Assembly (NCBI GenBank): GCA_013399015.1
Contig: VWZX01001137.1
Coordinates: forward strand, 124,349-188,348
DNA from: Galbula dea
Taxonomy: Eukaryota > Chordata > Aves > Piciformes > Galbulidae
Direction: 5' to 3'
Length of the DNA stretch: 64,000 nucleotides
The first letter of the stretch is position 1. Every line of letters starts with the position of its first letter. The notes beneath the pieces were generated by a model that was not told where the DNA came from, did not search any database, and saw only the letters and a list, made by a program, of their open reading frames with translations. Positions 1 through 34,200 of this stretch are shown here, piece after piece. The position numbers were made by a program, and so were the translations under genes.

Positions 1-1290
1 TCTGGACATGCTCCAGAACCTCCTTGCAGTGAGAGGCCAAACAGCAGAGCTGTCCCTAAGGACAAGTCCCCCTGGTTTGTTCTGCAGAAAGAAGGATTGG
101 GCACTGAAAACCTTGGTGACATCATCCTGTTGGTGGAAAGCTAACTCGGCCAGGGTGGGAGAAGAGAGAGCAGGAACACTCATAGCTTCAAGGCTCGAGA
201 TCTTCTGCACCGCTCCCAGAGTTAAAGGTTAGATCCAAGAGGAAAAAAGGACACCCTCAGCACAGAGCACGAGAGAGAGACCAACCTCCACCAGCAGCAG
301 CTGCTCCAGGTCTGTGCAAGAAAGAAGCATCATCACCAAGAGGTCTGATGTCAATGGGAGCAGAAAGGAGAGAGCTGAAGCTCTCCTTCAGGATCTCAGA
401 TCCAGGACAGGCTGACAGTGATGTGGCAGTAACCCTCCACAGATCTGCCAGCAACAACTCTGGCAATCAGCTCCTCCAACAACAATCCTTGGCTGTAAAC
501 TCAGATCATTTCAGCTGTGATCAGCTGAAGGACTGTTTCCTGTCTGAGAAGCACAAACACTAACTGCCCTTCCACAGTCCTGGGGACTCTCTTTCCCTGT
601 TCTTAGAGAATGGAACACTCCTGTCTGTGTCAGCAACGCACAGTCCTATCATTCTAGATGTCTCTCCCAGAGGATCTACACCAGGGACAGCACATGCAGG
701 AAAACTCTGACAAATTGGGATTTTCCCTTATTCACCCTGAATGCTGCACCATTCCCCTGGAATGAAGGCGATGTGGAGAGACCGTCCAAGCACCAAGGAG
801 ACACTGAGAACTCTTCCTGTGTATCTATTCTGCTTCCAGCTACTGCTTCCCAAATTATTTGGTCTCTCCCTGCTCATCTCCTACGCAGGAACACACCAGG
901 AACCCACAGGATTTAAACATGTACACAAGACAACAGGAGAAATGGATGAAGAACGTGACTTAGGCATTCCATGGGTCCTGGGCCAAGGAAAACACCAGTG
1001 GAAGGCAGCACCCCAACTAGGTGTATCCATGCAGGATTTAAGCTGGTGATCACTTACCCTTTTTGCCCAAGCGTGCCAATCTAAAGCAAGGGACTTGGAG
1101 AAAAAGCTTTTCGGAGCTGGCGTAAGTCGGGTGGTGAGAAACAGGAGAGACACGGAGGAAGGGACTGGACCCAGTTCAAGATGAATCCAGAGGGAATTCT
1201 CCTGGGATGATGAAGCACCTGACTGAGCTCACCCAAGCACATGTCTCCAGGGGAGCGAGACCTGAAACCCTGTTTTTCAGGGAAGCAAAT

Positions 1291-1362
1291 CACAGAATCA
1301 CAGACTGGCTTGGGCTGGGACCTTTAAAGGTCATCTAGTCCAACCCTCCTGCAGCAATCCTG
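1291..1362 (-). mobile_element. CR1 LINE 3'-end fragment
   Basis: Starts with CACAGAATCACAGA and continues with the GGGACCTTTAAAGGTCATCT and AGTCCAACCCTCCTGCAG blocks typical of the reverse complement of a CR1 3' end. Confidence 0.75.
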
Positions 1363-2341
1363 CCGGAAGCAGCAGCAGAGGTGCAGGAGCACCCAAGCTC
1401 TTTCCCCTGTCACACCAAAATGAGCCAGTTCAAACCCCGAGGACCAACCCCACCCAGCTGGAACCAGCCTGCTGTGCTCCAGTGCTCTCACCCCCACTGA
1501 AGCTGTATCCTCTTCACAGTAGCACCTTTGGGCCTGCAGGGAAGGTCCATGACCATGAGAGCTGACGTCTGTGACCCCTCTGCCAAAGAGGAACTGGTGG
1601 TGCGGCATCAGGACACGAAGGTCCATCCAGAGGAGCCAGTTGGCCTCTGCTTCCCACCAGTGCCATTTGCTTTAGGGATCAGGAAAGTGGAGCTCTTCAC
1701 TGTCAGGCCCAGCCTGGAAGCTCCAGCACTTGGGTAAAAAGGTTTCATGCTCACCTCCAACATTTTGGGGATGTTTTCATTAAAACCTGGAACCTGCTGT
1801 GACAGTTGCCACCTGACAGAGCTGTTGAGAAGTGCAGCTGCACCCAAGCAGGTTGCTGCCATAAATAGGACAACGAAGGCCCAAGCTGCTCAGTGCTGCT
1901 CCTGTTCCATAGGTTCTGGTGTGAGACAAGTTACCCACACTGCTTCCAGGTACACGTGGGCCTCTGTGACACACCACAGCTACTGATTTGGACATCACCA
2001 TCAGCATACCCAAACATACAGACTTGAGGAACTACAGGAAGGCAAACTTGGACAGGTTCAAGCTTCGTGTCTTTCAGGAAATGACTGCAGACTTCTCTCT
2101 GCCACTAATAAACATATTGTGCAAATCAGCCCTAGTGTGGACCCGGGGGACACCTCACGTCACTGATCTCCACTCTGATACGGAGCTGTTGACCTCTTCG
2201 GATGTGGCCATCCAGCCAACTCCTTGTCCATCCTACAGCTCAGCTCATCCACCCAACCCACATCTCTCCCACCTGGTTACAAGAATGCTGTGAAAGGCTG
2301 GGTCCAAGGCCACACAGAGAATCCAGACAGATGATCTTAGA

Positions 2342-2500
2342 AATACAGAATCATCTAGGCTGTAAAATACCTCTAAGATCATCAAGTCCAATCACTGACC
2401 CAACACAACTATGCCACTAAACCATGTCACCAAGTGACAATCTTTTGTCAGACATTTGACTTGCCAAGACATTTATGAAGTCACTCTTCCAAGTACAATC
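2342..2500 (-). mobile_element. Old CR1 LINE 3'-end fragment
   Basis: The blocks ACAGAATCATCTAGGCTG, AAGATCATCAAGTCCAATCA and CCACTAAACCATGTC follow the order of an older CR1 subfamily. It is diverged. Confidence 0.7.
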
Positions 2501-3639
2501 TTCTCAGCCAAGGAGGATTGATCATGCACAAACCCCACCCCGTGCCAATTAACACTTGGGCTGTTGGGTTTTAATTGTTTCAATTCATGATCTCCCCTTG
2601 CATCAACTTCTATCCACTTTGGTTTTCTAACCCATCAACACCACAAGGAAATGTCCAGTGCAGTCTACACAGTCCCAAATCCAGCCACCAGAGCAAGCAG
2701 GAGCAGAAAATGGCTTGGAGAGACCAAGCAAGTCATGGGAGAGGTGTTCTGGGCAAGGAGTACATTTGAGTCCAGAGACTATGACCATCAAAACCCAAGC
2801 TGAGAGCAGCAGGCTTGCTCTGAGCTTGGAATGGCTATAAATAGAGGGAAGCAAAGGTGATCTCAGCTAACAGGCAACATTAGCACAAAAAGTAGTAAAC
2901 ATAAATCAACCATAAACAAACTGCAAACACCAATTGCTAGCCTGCACCAGAAGAAGGTTCTTCTGAGCAACTGAAACAAACTACAAACATTTAGGAATAC
3001 CACCCCAGCGCTGCAGGCTCAACTCAACCCCCTGCTGAGGCTCCTCTTGAGATCATTCTTCCTTTATTTGAATCTCTAAACTGAAATGATTATTCTCCTC
3101 AGGTCTGTGGTGTGTGCTCATGATGTGTAACAAGCAAATCATTGACATGAGCTAATTCTGCTCCTACTCATCAGCTACACAAAAAGGTGACTAGAATAAA
3201 TTCACTGAAGCTTTGTAAACATTGTGAATCCTTCGAGTCCCCCAGAAAGTTCTCCCAGTCTCCTTTCAGTGTCCACATCACTGCCTGCAGAACGAAGGCC
3301 AGATGTTTGTTTCCTAAACACACTTTAGGTGCCACACACCAACACCACTTGCACCCTCAGCCCAGCTGCAGCCAGACTTGCTCTTTGTGGTTTGGCACAT
3401 GAAGAGAGGACCAGTAAAGGGTGACTGACCATCAGTAACATCATGAGGTCCAAACTGTGGTGTCAGAACAAACTCGATGTGGACACCCCAGAAAGGCCCA
3501 GCTGGTTCACTTCTGGGCTCTGACTTGTGTTTGGCCTCGAGTCCAGGTTCAACACGCAGCTCCTGAGGCAGAAAGGCTCCCTCCCAGCACCATCCAAGAT
3601 CCCTCCTTGTTTGCTAACACAGCAGCACTCAAGGGTACT

Positions 3640-3950
3640 GCAGAAATGACAGAAACCCAGCATGGTGGGGGTTGGAAGGCACCTCTGGAGATCACCCAGT
3701 CCAAGCCCCCTGCTCCAGCAGGGTCACCCCCAGCAGCTTGCCCAGGATCACCTCCAGGTGCCTTTGGAATCCCTCTAGGGAAGGGGACTCCACAACCTCT
3801 TTGGGCAGCCTGGGCCAGGGCTCTGCACCCTCACAGCAAAGAATTTTTCCTCATGTTCAGGTGGAACCTCCTGGGTTCCACTTTGTGCCCAAAATACCTC
3901 ATGAAGAGACTCCCTCCTCCATTCCAACCACTCAGGGCCCATGTCTGAAG
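3640..3950 (-). mobile_element. CR1 LINE 3'-end fragment downstream of PUF60
   Basis: About 310 bp run from the AACCCAGCATGG 3' terminus through GGAGATCACCCAGTCCAA to the region coding the degenerate C-terminus of CR1 ORF2. It is the same subfamily style as the 45.7 and 58.5 kb copies. Confidence 0.85.
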
Positions 3951-4168
3951 AAAACTACCACAGACCCTAAGAGGTGCAGTGGCATCTTGACCTAAGTGTT
4001 TCTGCAGCGAGCACAGTGTGAGGCGGAGCAGAAGCAGGAGCAGCAGCCCCTCGTCAGGCCCTGGCCCCGCTCTTCTGGGCAGACAGGCCCAGACCCGTGC
4101 CAGGCTCTGCCGATGAGGCCTCAGCCACTGGAACACACACACGGATGCACAAGAGCTTTCTTTGCACT

Positions 4169-4174
4169 TTTATC
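4169..4174 (-). terminator. PUF60: Possible PUF60 polyadenylation signal (GATAAA variant)
   Basis: On the minus strand GGATAAAAG lies about 115 nt past the stop codon. No AATAAA occurs in the first 1.2 kb of the flank, and a CR1 fragment starts 220 nt further on, so a short 3' UTR ending here is plausible. This is inference from position and a variant hexamer. Confidence 0.4.
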
Positions 4175-4287
4175 CAAACTACAAGTACATCACAGAGATC
4201 TGTGCCCACCCTGGAGCGTTCTTTACACATGGCTAAAAAAGAACCAGACAGGCAGAGGAGGCAGGGGCCAAGTCCTTCGAGTAGAGT

Positions 4288-27110
<22,823 letters not shown>

Positions 27111-27140
27111 CTTGTCCGCCCTGTCGGCGCTTTGCGCTAC

Positions 27141-27150
27141 TCTCGCGAGA
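27141..27150. promoter_or_regulatory. PUF60: TCTCGCGAGA palindrome upstream of PUF60
   Basis: The perfect palindrome TCTCGCGAGA lies 31 bp upstream of the PUF60 start codon. It is the known CpG-island core-promoter element bound by BANP when unmethylated. A partial second copy (CTCGCGAGAGC) follows at 27180-27190; the 15-bp block TCGCGAGAGCTCCGC occurs at 27143 and again at 27181, 38 bp apart. Binding is inferred from the motif only. Confidence 0.75.
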
Positions 27151-27234
27151 GCTCCGCGGCGCGCGCAAAACGGCCGACGCTCGCGAGAGCTCCGCCCTCG
27201 GCGGGGAGACCGGCGCGCGAGAACGTCTCCTAGT

Positions 27235-27240
27235 CACGTG
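27235..27240. promoter_or_regulatory. PUF60: CACGTG E-box upstream of PUF60
   Basis: GTCACGTGGC, a strong USF/MYC-MAX-type E-box, lies 125 bp upstream of the start codon. Since PUF60 is a known repressor of MYC, a MYC-family site here is of some interest, but a hexamer match alone is weak evidence. Confidence 0.5.
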
Positions 27241-28316
27241 GCCGGGGCAGGCGTGTCAGCACTGCCACTGCTACCGCTACCGGGATCGGTCCCAGGGTTT
27301 GCGAGGCTCGGGGGCGGCCCTCAGCGCTCTGTGGGCCTGGCTGCCCCAGCTCCGTGGGGAGGGGTGGTGGCCCCGGCCAGGCACGGGGTTGTACAGGCCG
27401 GTACTGCGCGGGGGTCGCCCCGGCAGCAGCAAGTGTTGCAATGGGTGCTTGCGGCGGTGGTGCTGCTGTCGCCAGAATCCTCTAGGGGGAGCCCCGCAGC
27501 TGCCGGGCAGCGGCTGGGCTGCACCGTGCTGGAGCCATTAAAACCAGGCCCTGACTGTTCCAGTCCTCCATCGGTCTGTGGGTATCCCAGGCTCAGGGCT
27601 CCGTCACCTGCAGTGCAGGTCCCTGAATGTACAATCAGAGCAGGTCTAGCAGCCACCTGCTGAAAGCTGAAGGGAAGTGTAACCCGGGTGTCCACCTGTC
27701 CCAACCCTGCCCCTTTTCATTCTTCACTTATCTCAGGTGGGTCCAGTCTGTCTCCTGCATCCAAATTCAAACGCAAAGGCAAGGTCAAGGGAGTGGGTAC
27801 AGGTAATCCCTGTCACAAGGGTGGAAGTGCTACCCTGAAATGGCCCCAAAAGGGCCTCACCTCCCAAGCTCTGCTCTAAAGAGAAAATGCACTTAGTAAG
27901 AGACAGAGATGTGCCTTTAGACCTTGCAGTTAGTTAAACTGGTATGAGAATGTTGTGACCTCTTGGCCCCATGAGAGAAGAAATACAAGACTAAGAAGAT
28001 TACAGATTCTGAAAGCCCAATTCATGAAAGGTTTAGAAAGTTCAGGCCAATAAAACTTATTAAAAGCTGTAAAAGATGACTTGACACCTAATTACCCTTA
28101 TGATGAGAAAGTCTTGCATTGGAAAAGTTATTTTTGCAGAGAGAAAGGTACAGTGTCTGAATTGGAACGTGAAGCAGTGTGCAGTATTTCTAGCCTAAAT
28201 GTAAGTGACATCAGTTAACCACTAAACACATTGAGACAAAGTGGATTCCTGCATCGTGAGCCCTTTGAAGGAAGGCTCCATGTTCTAGTCAAAGCTGTGT
28301 AAGCCACACCTGAAAC

Positions 28317-28701
28317 ATGTGAAGGTTGGAGCAAGGTGGGGGCTGGGCTCTTTCGCCAAGGAACAAGTGGCAGGACAAGAGGAAACAGCCTCAGGCTGTG
28401 CCACGGCAGGTTCAGGCTGGCCATGAGGAATGCTTTGGGTTAGGCCTGGCCCAGGCTGTCCAGGGCAGTGGTGGAGTCCCCACCCCTGGAGGGGTTTCCA
28501 AGCCCTGGAGATGTGGTGCTGAGGGACACATTTTAGTGGTGTCCTGGCAGTGCCAGGTGATGTTGGTCTCAGTGGTCCCTGGAGGGGCTCAAAAAGCATG
28601 TAGATGTGGCTCTTCACAACAAGGTTTAGTGGCAGGGGGTGTTGGGTCAATGGTTGGGCTTAATGATCTCCGAGATCTTTTCCAACCCTAACAATTCTAT
28701 G
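28317..28701 (+). mobile_element. CR1 LINE 3' end, apparently composite
   Basis: Reads from CAAGGTGGGGGCTGGGCTCT through AGGCCTGGCCCAGGCTGTCC to TTTTCCAACCCTAACAATTC. In the middle the block GCCCTGGAGATGTGGTGCTG is followed by a second similar block, GGGGCTCAAAAAGCATGTAG. Two CR1 3' ends or a gene-conversion product may be joined. Confidence 0.8.
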
Positions 28702-29004
28702 GGCAGGAATTATACCACTCATTAGCTGATCAGACTTGACTCTCAGAGTCTGAGGACACATTAATGTGTTTTGCTGCAGGATAGGGCTCCAAGGAGTCAT
28801 GTCTGACTAGAAGGTGTGAGGGCAGGATTTCTGTCCCTGTTCTGGTGCCAGTTCTGTGAGGAAGGACAAGTGTCCTGCTGGATGCCATGCCAGCAGAAAA
28901 CTGTGCCAGCTGCTTGAAGGGACTGATCCTTCTTCTGCTCTGCACTGCTGAGTGATGGATCCAGCTAGCAGAAGGCAGATGTGGGCTGAATGGCCACCAA
29001 GATA

Positions 29005-29387
29005 TGGAAGGAGCTGTCACCAGAGAGGCTAAGAGCTGAGGCTGTTCAGCCAGGAGAAGGCTGGGGGGGATCAGTGTGTACCAATACCTGGTGGGAGGGC
29101 AAAGGAGGTGGAGCTAAGCTCTCCTCAGTGATGGGTGGCAACTGTCATAAAGCGAAAAATGGGAAGTTCCATGTGAACATAGGCAAACGTGGGGCTTTTC
29201 CTGCCAGAGTGGCCGAACACAGGAACAAGTTGTGCTCAGAGAGGCTCCATCTGTGGCAGCACTCCAACCTGACTGACATGGTGCTGGGAAACCTGTCTCT
29301 CAGCTGACTCTGCTTGAGCAGGGGCCTGGACTAGTGACTGCAGGGGCAGTCCTGAGTGGTCCCTTCCAACCTCCTGTGATCCTGTGA
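29005..29387 (+). mobile_element. Diverged CR1 LINE 3' end
   Basis: Contains GCTGTTCAGCCAGGAGAAGG, AGAGTGGCCGAACACAGGAA and a 3' end GGTCCCTTCCAACCTCCTGT followed by GATCCTGTGA. Plus orientation, older than the 23 kb copy. Confidence 0.75.
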
Positions 29388-29814
29388 GAGCAGCCTGTCC
29401 TTGCTGGAAACACCCTGTGGTGGCTGGTCAGTGAACAGTAGTAGGGAGACACAGGTCAAACTGAGCTGTGACAAGGGAAATCAAGCAGTGACTTCAGCTG
29501 GTGATGTCTGCTAGTAAAGAGCTAACCAAGAGCTAAGGAGCTCATCAGAGAATTGAAGCAGCCAGTACCTGAAGGAATTTCTCTGTTTGCAGAGGAAAGC
29601 GCAAGCTTGTTCTGGAGAAAGCAGCTCTGGAGCCAAGCAGCTGTGTGATGTTTCCCCACCAAATTCCTTCTCTACCCAATCTGCCCAACTCTGTGGTAGC
29701 TGAAGAACTCAGGGAAGCTATTTCACATCCTCTTAGATCAACTGTGAGTGAGTAAGAAGCCATAAAATGGTTTACTGAGCAGAGTTCTCCAGTGAGAGAA
29801 GCTATTTCAGAGCC

Positions 29815-29820
29815 TTTATT
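29815..29820 (-). terminator. NRBP2: Candidate NRBP2 polyadenylation signal AATAAA
   Basis: A canonical AATAAA on the minus strand lies about 1.33 kb past the NRBP2 stop codon. It is the first canonical hexamer I see downstream. This would give a 3' UTR of about 1.35 kb that includes the 38-bp minisatellite. Confidence 0.6.
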
Positions 29821-30050
29821 GATCTGTCAGTTTGTACAGCTGGCACAGCAGAGCACAACTGGGACAGGTGGCACAGGCTGGCAGCTCAGCAAGGTGTCCC
29901 AAGGTGTCCTGGCACAGCAAACCCAGCAGTGAGGGAAAGTTGGTGCCACACCACGAAGCACAGGCAGCAGAACACATGGAAGGCACCAGCACACAGTGTG
30001 GGCATAGGGCAGGATACTGGCACAGAGCACCAGCACAGCACAGCACAGCC

Positions 30051-30202
30051 AGATCTCCAGGGCACTACATGGACAGCATGGCACAGCCAGATCTCCAGGG
30101 CACTACATGGACAGCATGGCACAGCCATTTCTGCAGGGCACTACATGGACAGCATGGCACAGCCAGATCTCCAGGGCACTACATGGACAGCATGGCACAG
30201 CA
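30051..30202. repeat. 38-bp minisatellite, four copies, in the likely NRBP2 3' UTR
   Basis: Four tandem units of 38 bp start at 30051, 30089, 30127 and 30165, each with AGATCTCCAGGGCACTACAT followed by GGACAGCATGGCACAGCC. The third unit differs near its start (ATTTCTGC). Units are otherwise near-identical, so the array is young. If the polyadenylation signal at 29815 is used, it is transcribed in the NRBP2 mRNA. Confidence 0.92.
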
Positions 30203-31146
30203 CCACGTGGCTTTTGCAACACAAACAATTGCTATTTGCCCTTTTCCCCAACTAACCCCAATGTGTGCAGCTTCTCTGCTGAGTGCCCCCTTCTCCTGGC
30301 TGGTGACTGACATTCCAACCAGCACAGGAGAAATGGGGAAGGAAGAGACATCAGGAGTTTCCCCTTAAGATGCCATGAGATTCTGGAAGGCCACAGGACA
30401 GACTGGGGACAAAGAGGAGGGTTCAATTTGCACCAGTGAGGCTTCTGCTGATCCACACGTTTGGATCCAGATGGCGAGTTTGAGTTTCTGGAATTTCCTC
30501 TCATGCCACATCAAGTCTAGCTCCCTATGTCCTCTCCCCAGCTTACACCAAGGTGTGCAATCCTAATTAAAAAGCAGTACCACTGTCCAATCTGTGCTGG
30601 GGAAACCTTAACCGAAGAGGAGAAACTGGGTGCAAAGGATGGAGACATGGAAACTGCTCCAGAGCTTTCCAAGCCTGCTCCTCTCCTCCCTTCTCCAAGT
30701 ATTAGCAGCTGGCAAAGAAGGAAAACAGCTTTGGGACCTGCAGTGGAAAAGGGTTGTCGTTCCCAGCAGGAAATCTATCAGTCTGGGGGATTCCTGCAGC
30801 AGCTTTGCATCTTCCAGTGCGGTCAGGGAGGGGATGAGGGGCTACTCCCCTGCTCCCTCCAACTTGCTGCTCCAGGGGAGGGCACCAGAGCACCTTCTCC
30901 TGCCTGGCCCTGACTTCTTGGGATGCACAGGTAATGTCTTGAGTTTGCTGATGACTCCTCCACGTGTTGTTGCCTTTCCACACCACGGCTCAGGCACAGA
31001 CCTCTCGTGGACTGCAAAGGTTCAGTTGGCAGCAAGCGTCCCTCTCGGTCCTGCTGGAGGAAGGTCGCTCAACAGCCCCGCGGGTCCTTCCAGCCTGGCA
31101 CACCTCCTGTCCACCCACCGTGCTGTCCCCAGCTGCCAGAGGTGAC

Positions 31147-31215
31147 TCACAAGGGAGGAGACCGGTATTTGTGGAAGGCATTTTCCAGGAAGTTGGCCAG
31201 CTTCTCACAGTCATC
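31147..31215 (-). CDS. NRBP2: NRBP2 exon 18 (last)
   Basis: Twenty-two codons plus TGA read DDCEKLANFLENAFHKYRS and end PPL. The acceptor is TTTTAG just above 31215. Mammalian NRBP2 ends with a similar helix, FLKYRGTQA. Confidence 0.93.
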   Translation of the reverse strand, partial: DDCEKLANFLENAFHKYRSPPL

Positions 31216-34200
31216 CTAAAATAGAACAAAAACCCAGGCCAACAGATTTGGCTTGGCAACCTTGGACACCTCCTTCCTCACACAGCTCCATCCCAAGCCA
31301 CCCATTCCACCTCTGGGTTTGGACAGAGGAAGAGAACAACTCAACAGCCACATGTGGAAGGTACTACTAGAAATGATCATATGTACTCAACAATGATCAT
31401 ATGTACTGAATAACACCAAATGATCCATCACAAGTGGGGCCTTTGTATGTCAGGTGCAATATAACTCCGTCACCTTAACATTACTTGATGACCTTAAAGG
31501 TCTTTTCCCACCTAAACTATTCTATACAGGCAAAGGAGCAGGCAGTTCCTTGGAGCTCCCAAACTGAAAGAGCACAATAGTTCAGCTTTGTTTAGTTTAG
31601 CTTCAGCTTAATTAACTGAGCACTGGCTCTAAAGTGATCAAGTTTCAGAATACCCTCGCTGCTAACAACAACAGAAATGAATGTCACTTTTTGTTGGTCT
31701 GGCAGCTGTTTTGTACAGGAATCTCTTTCCTGATGCCTTCAGGAGTAGGTGGTTTCTAACATAATGAGAATGTTTTTTCCTCCAGAAGGAAATTACTGAA
31801 GTACAGCTGACGTCTAAAGGATGCAAACCACCTCCACCTGCTGTCATGGAAGGGTCTGGGAATTGCCAGGAACAAACTCTAAACTCTCACTCCAAGTGCA
31901 GAACCAGCTGTTTCCTTTGCCACTCCTGCTGCTAAACTACCCCTTTTCTTTTGAGAAAAACCTTGGATCTGAAGAGAAGAGCTGCAAAGCATAGGAGGTA
32001 TCTGTAGTTAGAAAGCCGGAGAACTAGAGGAGCATCTGGCAACACAAGTCCCTTGGGTCAGGAACGAGCAGCACAATTCCAAGCTAAGCACAGGACCAGA
32101 GTTTAGGCAGGTATAAATAAACAGATATAAAAACATCTGAGAGGAAAGGCAGTTGGTACCTGAGGAGTAGCAAAGATGTTACAGAGGGGAAGAAGTGTTC
32201 GAAGGAGGTTATCCCCTGAGAGGAAGAGAGAGGTGGTTCACAGTCCGTGGAACGTGAACCTGGGTGAGGTGTGTCCTACAGCACCAGGTTGCCCCAAAGA
32301 CCACGGTGTCAGTGCTGAGCTGCAGAGTCACCATGCTCAGGGGAAGAAAGTCTACATGCACTTTGTCCCAGGTGTACTCACGTGAATTCCTCACTCAGTG
32401 AATTCCTCACACGCTGACCCTTTCCATGGCTGGTGTCAGCATCCAGAACCAGGAACTCTCCCAACCTCTGCCTACAGCCCCAGAACTCCTCACTTGTACA
32501 TAATAAAAACAAACCCCAGTTTTCATCTGCTGCCTCTCCTTTAGCCACGCTGCCAAGTGCTCTGCTTGTTCAGGCTGCTCATAGCTCTTCCTAGGACTGT
32601 CTGCAAACAGCTCAGGGAGCACCTGGCAGCTGGGTGCTGGCAGAGGACAGCAGAGTGAGTTAAGAGCTGCTCAGGCAACAGCAGGACAAATCCTCTGGGA
32701 GACGGGAGGGAGATGCCCTCAACGTCCTTCCCCTGGCCCTCCTGCTTCTGGCATTCAGAATCCTTGCAAGGCTGATATGTCTCACCCAGCCATCACACCA
32801 CAACTGTCCCCTCAAAACAGCAACCCAGAGCCAGGCAGGAGCAAGGTATGGAGGGAAAACCCCAACAGTGAAAAAAGGAAGAGTCACTCAGAGCCAGGGC
32901 CTGGCCCCTGCCACCGCTCCCTGGATGCTGGGTGGGCAACAGAGAGCTGGTGCTCCTCTGAAGTGTCACACAGCACTGGGGACTGCAGTAGCATGGGGCA
33001 CGACTGGGAGGAGGTGCAGCAGCAAGGAGCCTTACCTCATGGATGAATCCATAGTGCACCAGTTCTGTGGCCAAGTCCTTGGAGTTATCAGCTGCAGAGA
33101 CAAGGAATGGTGAGAACATGGAAGTTCCTGCACCATGCCCCCATCCCAACCTGCAGCACATCTGGCTTACACCTTGCTGTGCTTCAGGGCATGTGCTGTA
33201 CACTTGGGGTGGGTTAACTGCTGAGTGATTCTGGGGCAGAGCACACAGCTGAGCAGCCAGCTGGAGCTGCAGAAGGTGCTGGGCAGGAAGGAGCTCCAGT
33301 CCCCATCACACAAAGCACAACAGCTTTGGCAATGTCACTTGCAGATTCTGGCTCAAAAAACCTGAGCTTTGGCTTAGCTCAGCAGGTGAAGCTGGCAGGC
33401 CACCACCTGAGGCACCAAAACATGAGGAGCTGGGGAAGCAGCAGCTCCCAGATGCTAATTCCCAAGCTTTATCCTTCAGTTTTGGCTGTAAGGCAGTCCA
33501 AGGGCTCCAGCTGCATGACCTCCGAAAGGTTCCTCCATGTCTTAAGAAGGAGCCTGCTGTGCTGGACCTCCTCTAAGGAGAGTCCTCCTGCTCCTTTGAA
33601 AGGGATTGTGGAGATTGCACCAGTGTTCATAGGATTGTAGACAGGTTTGGGCTTGAAAGGACCTTAAAGAGCATCTATCTAGTCCAACTCCCCTGCCAAG
33701 GGCAGGGACACTTTCCACCAGAGCAGGTTGCTCAGAGCCCCATCCAGCCTGGCCTTAGGAATGAGGGAAGAACTCACTAGTGACACCCCCAAGAACTGCT
33801 GCCACTTGTCCCAGGGTGAAGTGCAGGGTCTGGATGGCCACTCACTGGGCTCCCAACATCCACCTCAAAGTGCAGGTTACTACTAAGGTAGTAGTACAGT
33901 CCAGGGTTCGGGTGGACAAAGAACCGGTACCAGACAGACATTAGGAGTTAAGTCTGTTCTCCAGTACAAGAAGGAAAGAAAAGCTGCTTTAAACACAGTC
34001 TGTGTCTAACACAACCTGAGCCTAAACCTGGCCAGGGCCACCAGCCAATACTGCTGCACTCACACACAAAAATGTACTTGCAAAAAACCTACTGGGCAGC
34101 AAGTCGTAGCTCAACTGTCGATGCAGTTTGTCCTCTAGGATCAGTAGAAGAGTAAGCTGCAGAGAGAAGAGAGTGTTCTTTACAACACCAGCTTCTCCAC

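Larger units (their letters stand above)
1..4160. other. Left flank, intergenic, no exon recognised
   Basis: I looked for the 5' end of SCRIB, the expected neighbour downstream of PUF60, and saw no leucine-rich-repeat exon on either strand. The sequence is moderately AT-rich with three CR1 fragments (listed separately). The short open frames here have no recognisable domain. Confidence 0.6.

Noticed and set aside
3064..3069. AATAAA on the minus strand as the PUF60 polyadenylation site
   Set aside because: It lies 1.2 kb past the stop and beyond a CR1 insertion. The GATAAA variant 115 nt after the stop fits a short UTR better, though neither is proven.
1..4160. 5' exons of SCRIB, the expected neighbour
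   Set aside because: No leucine-rich-repeat or other SCRIB sequence was recognised; its first exon probably lies left of the window or is missing from the assembly.
30051..30202. Direct repeats considered as a CRISPR or coding repeat
   Set aside because: Head-to-tail 38-bp units without spacers in an animal genome, outside any supported coding exon.
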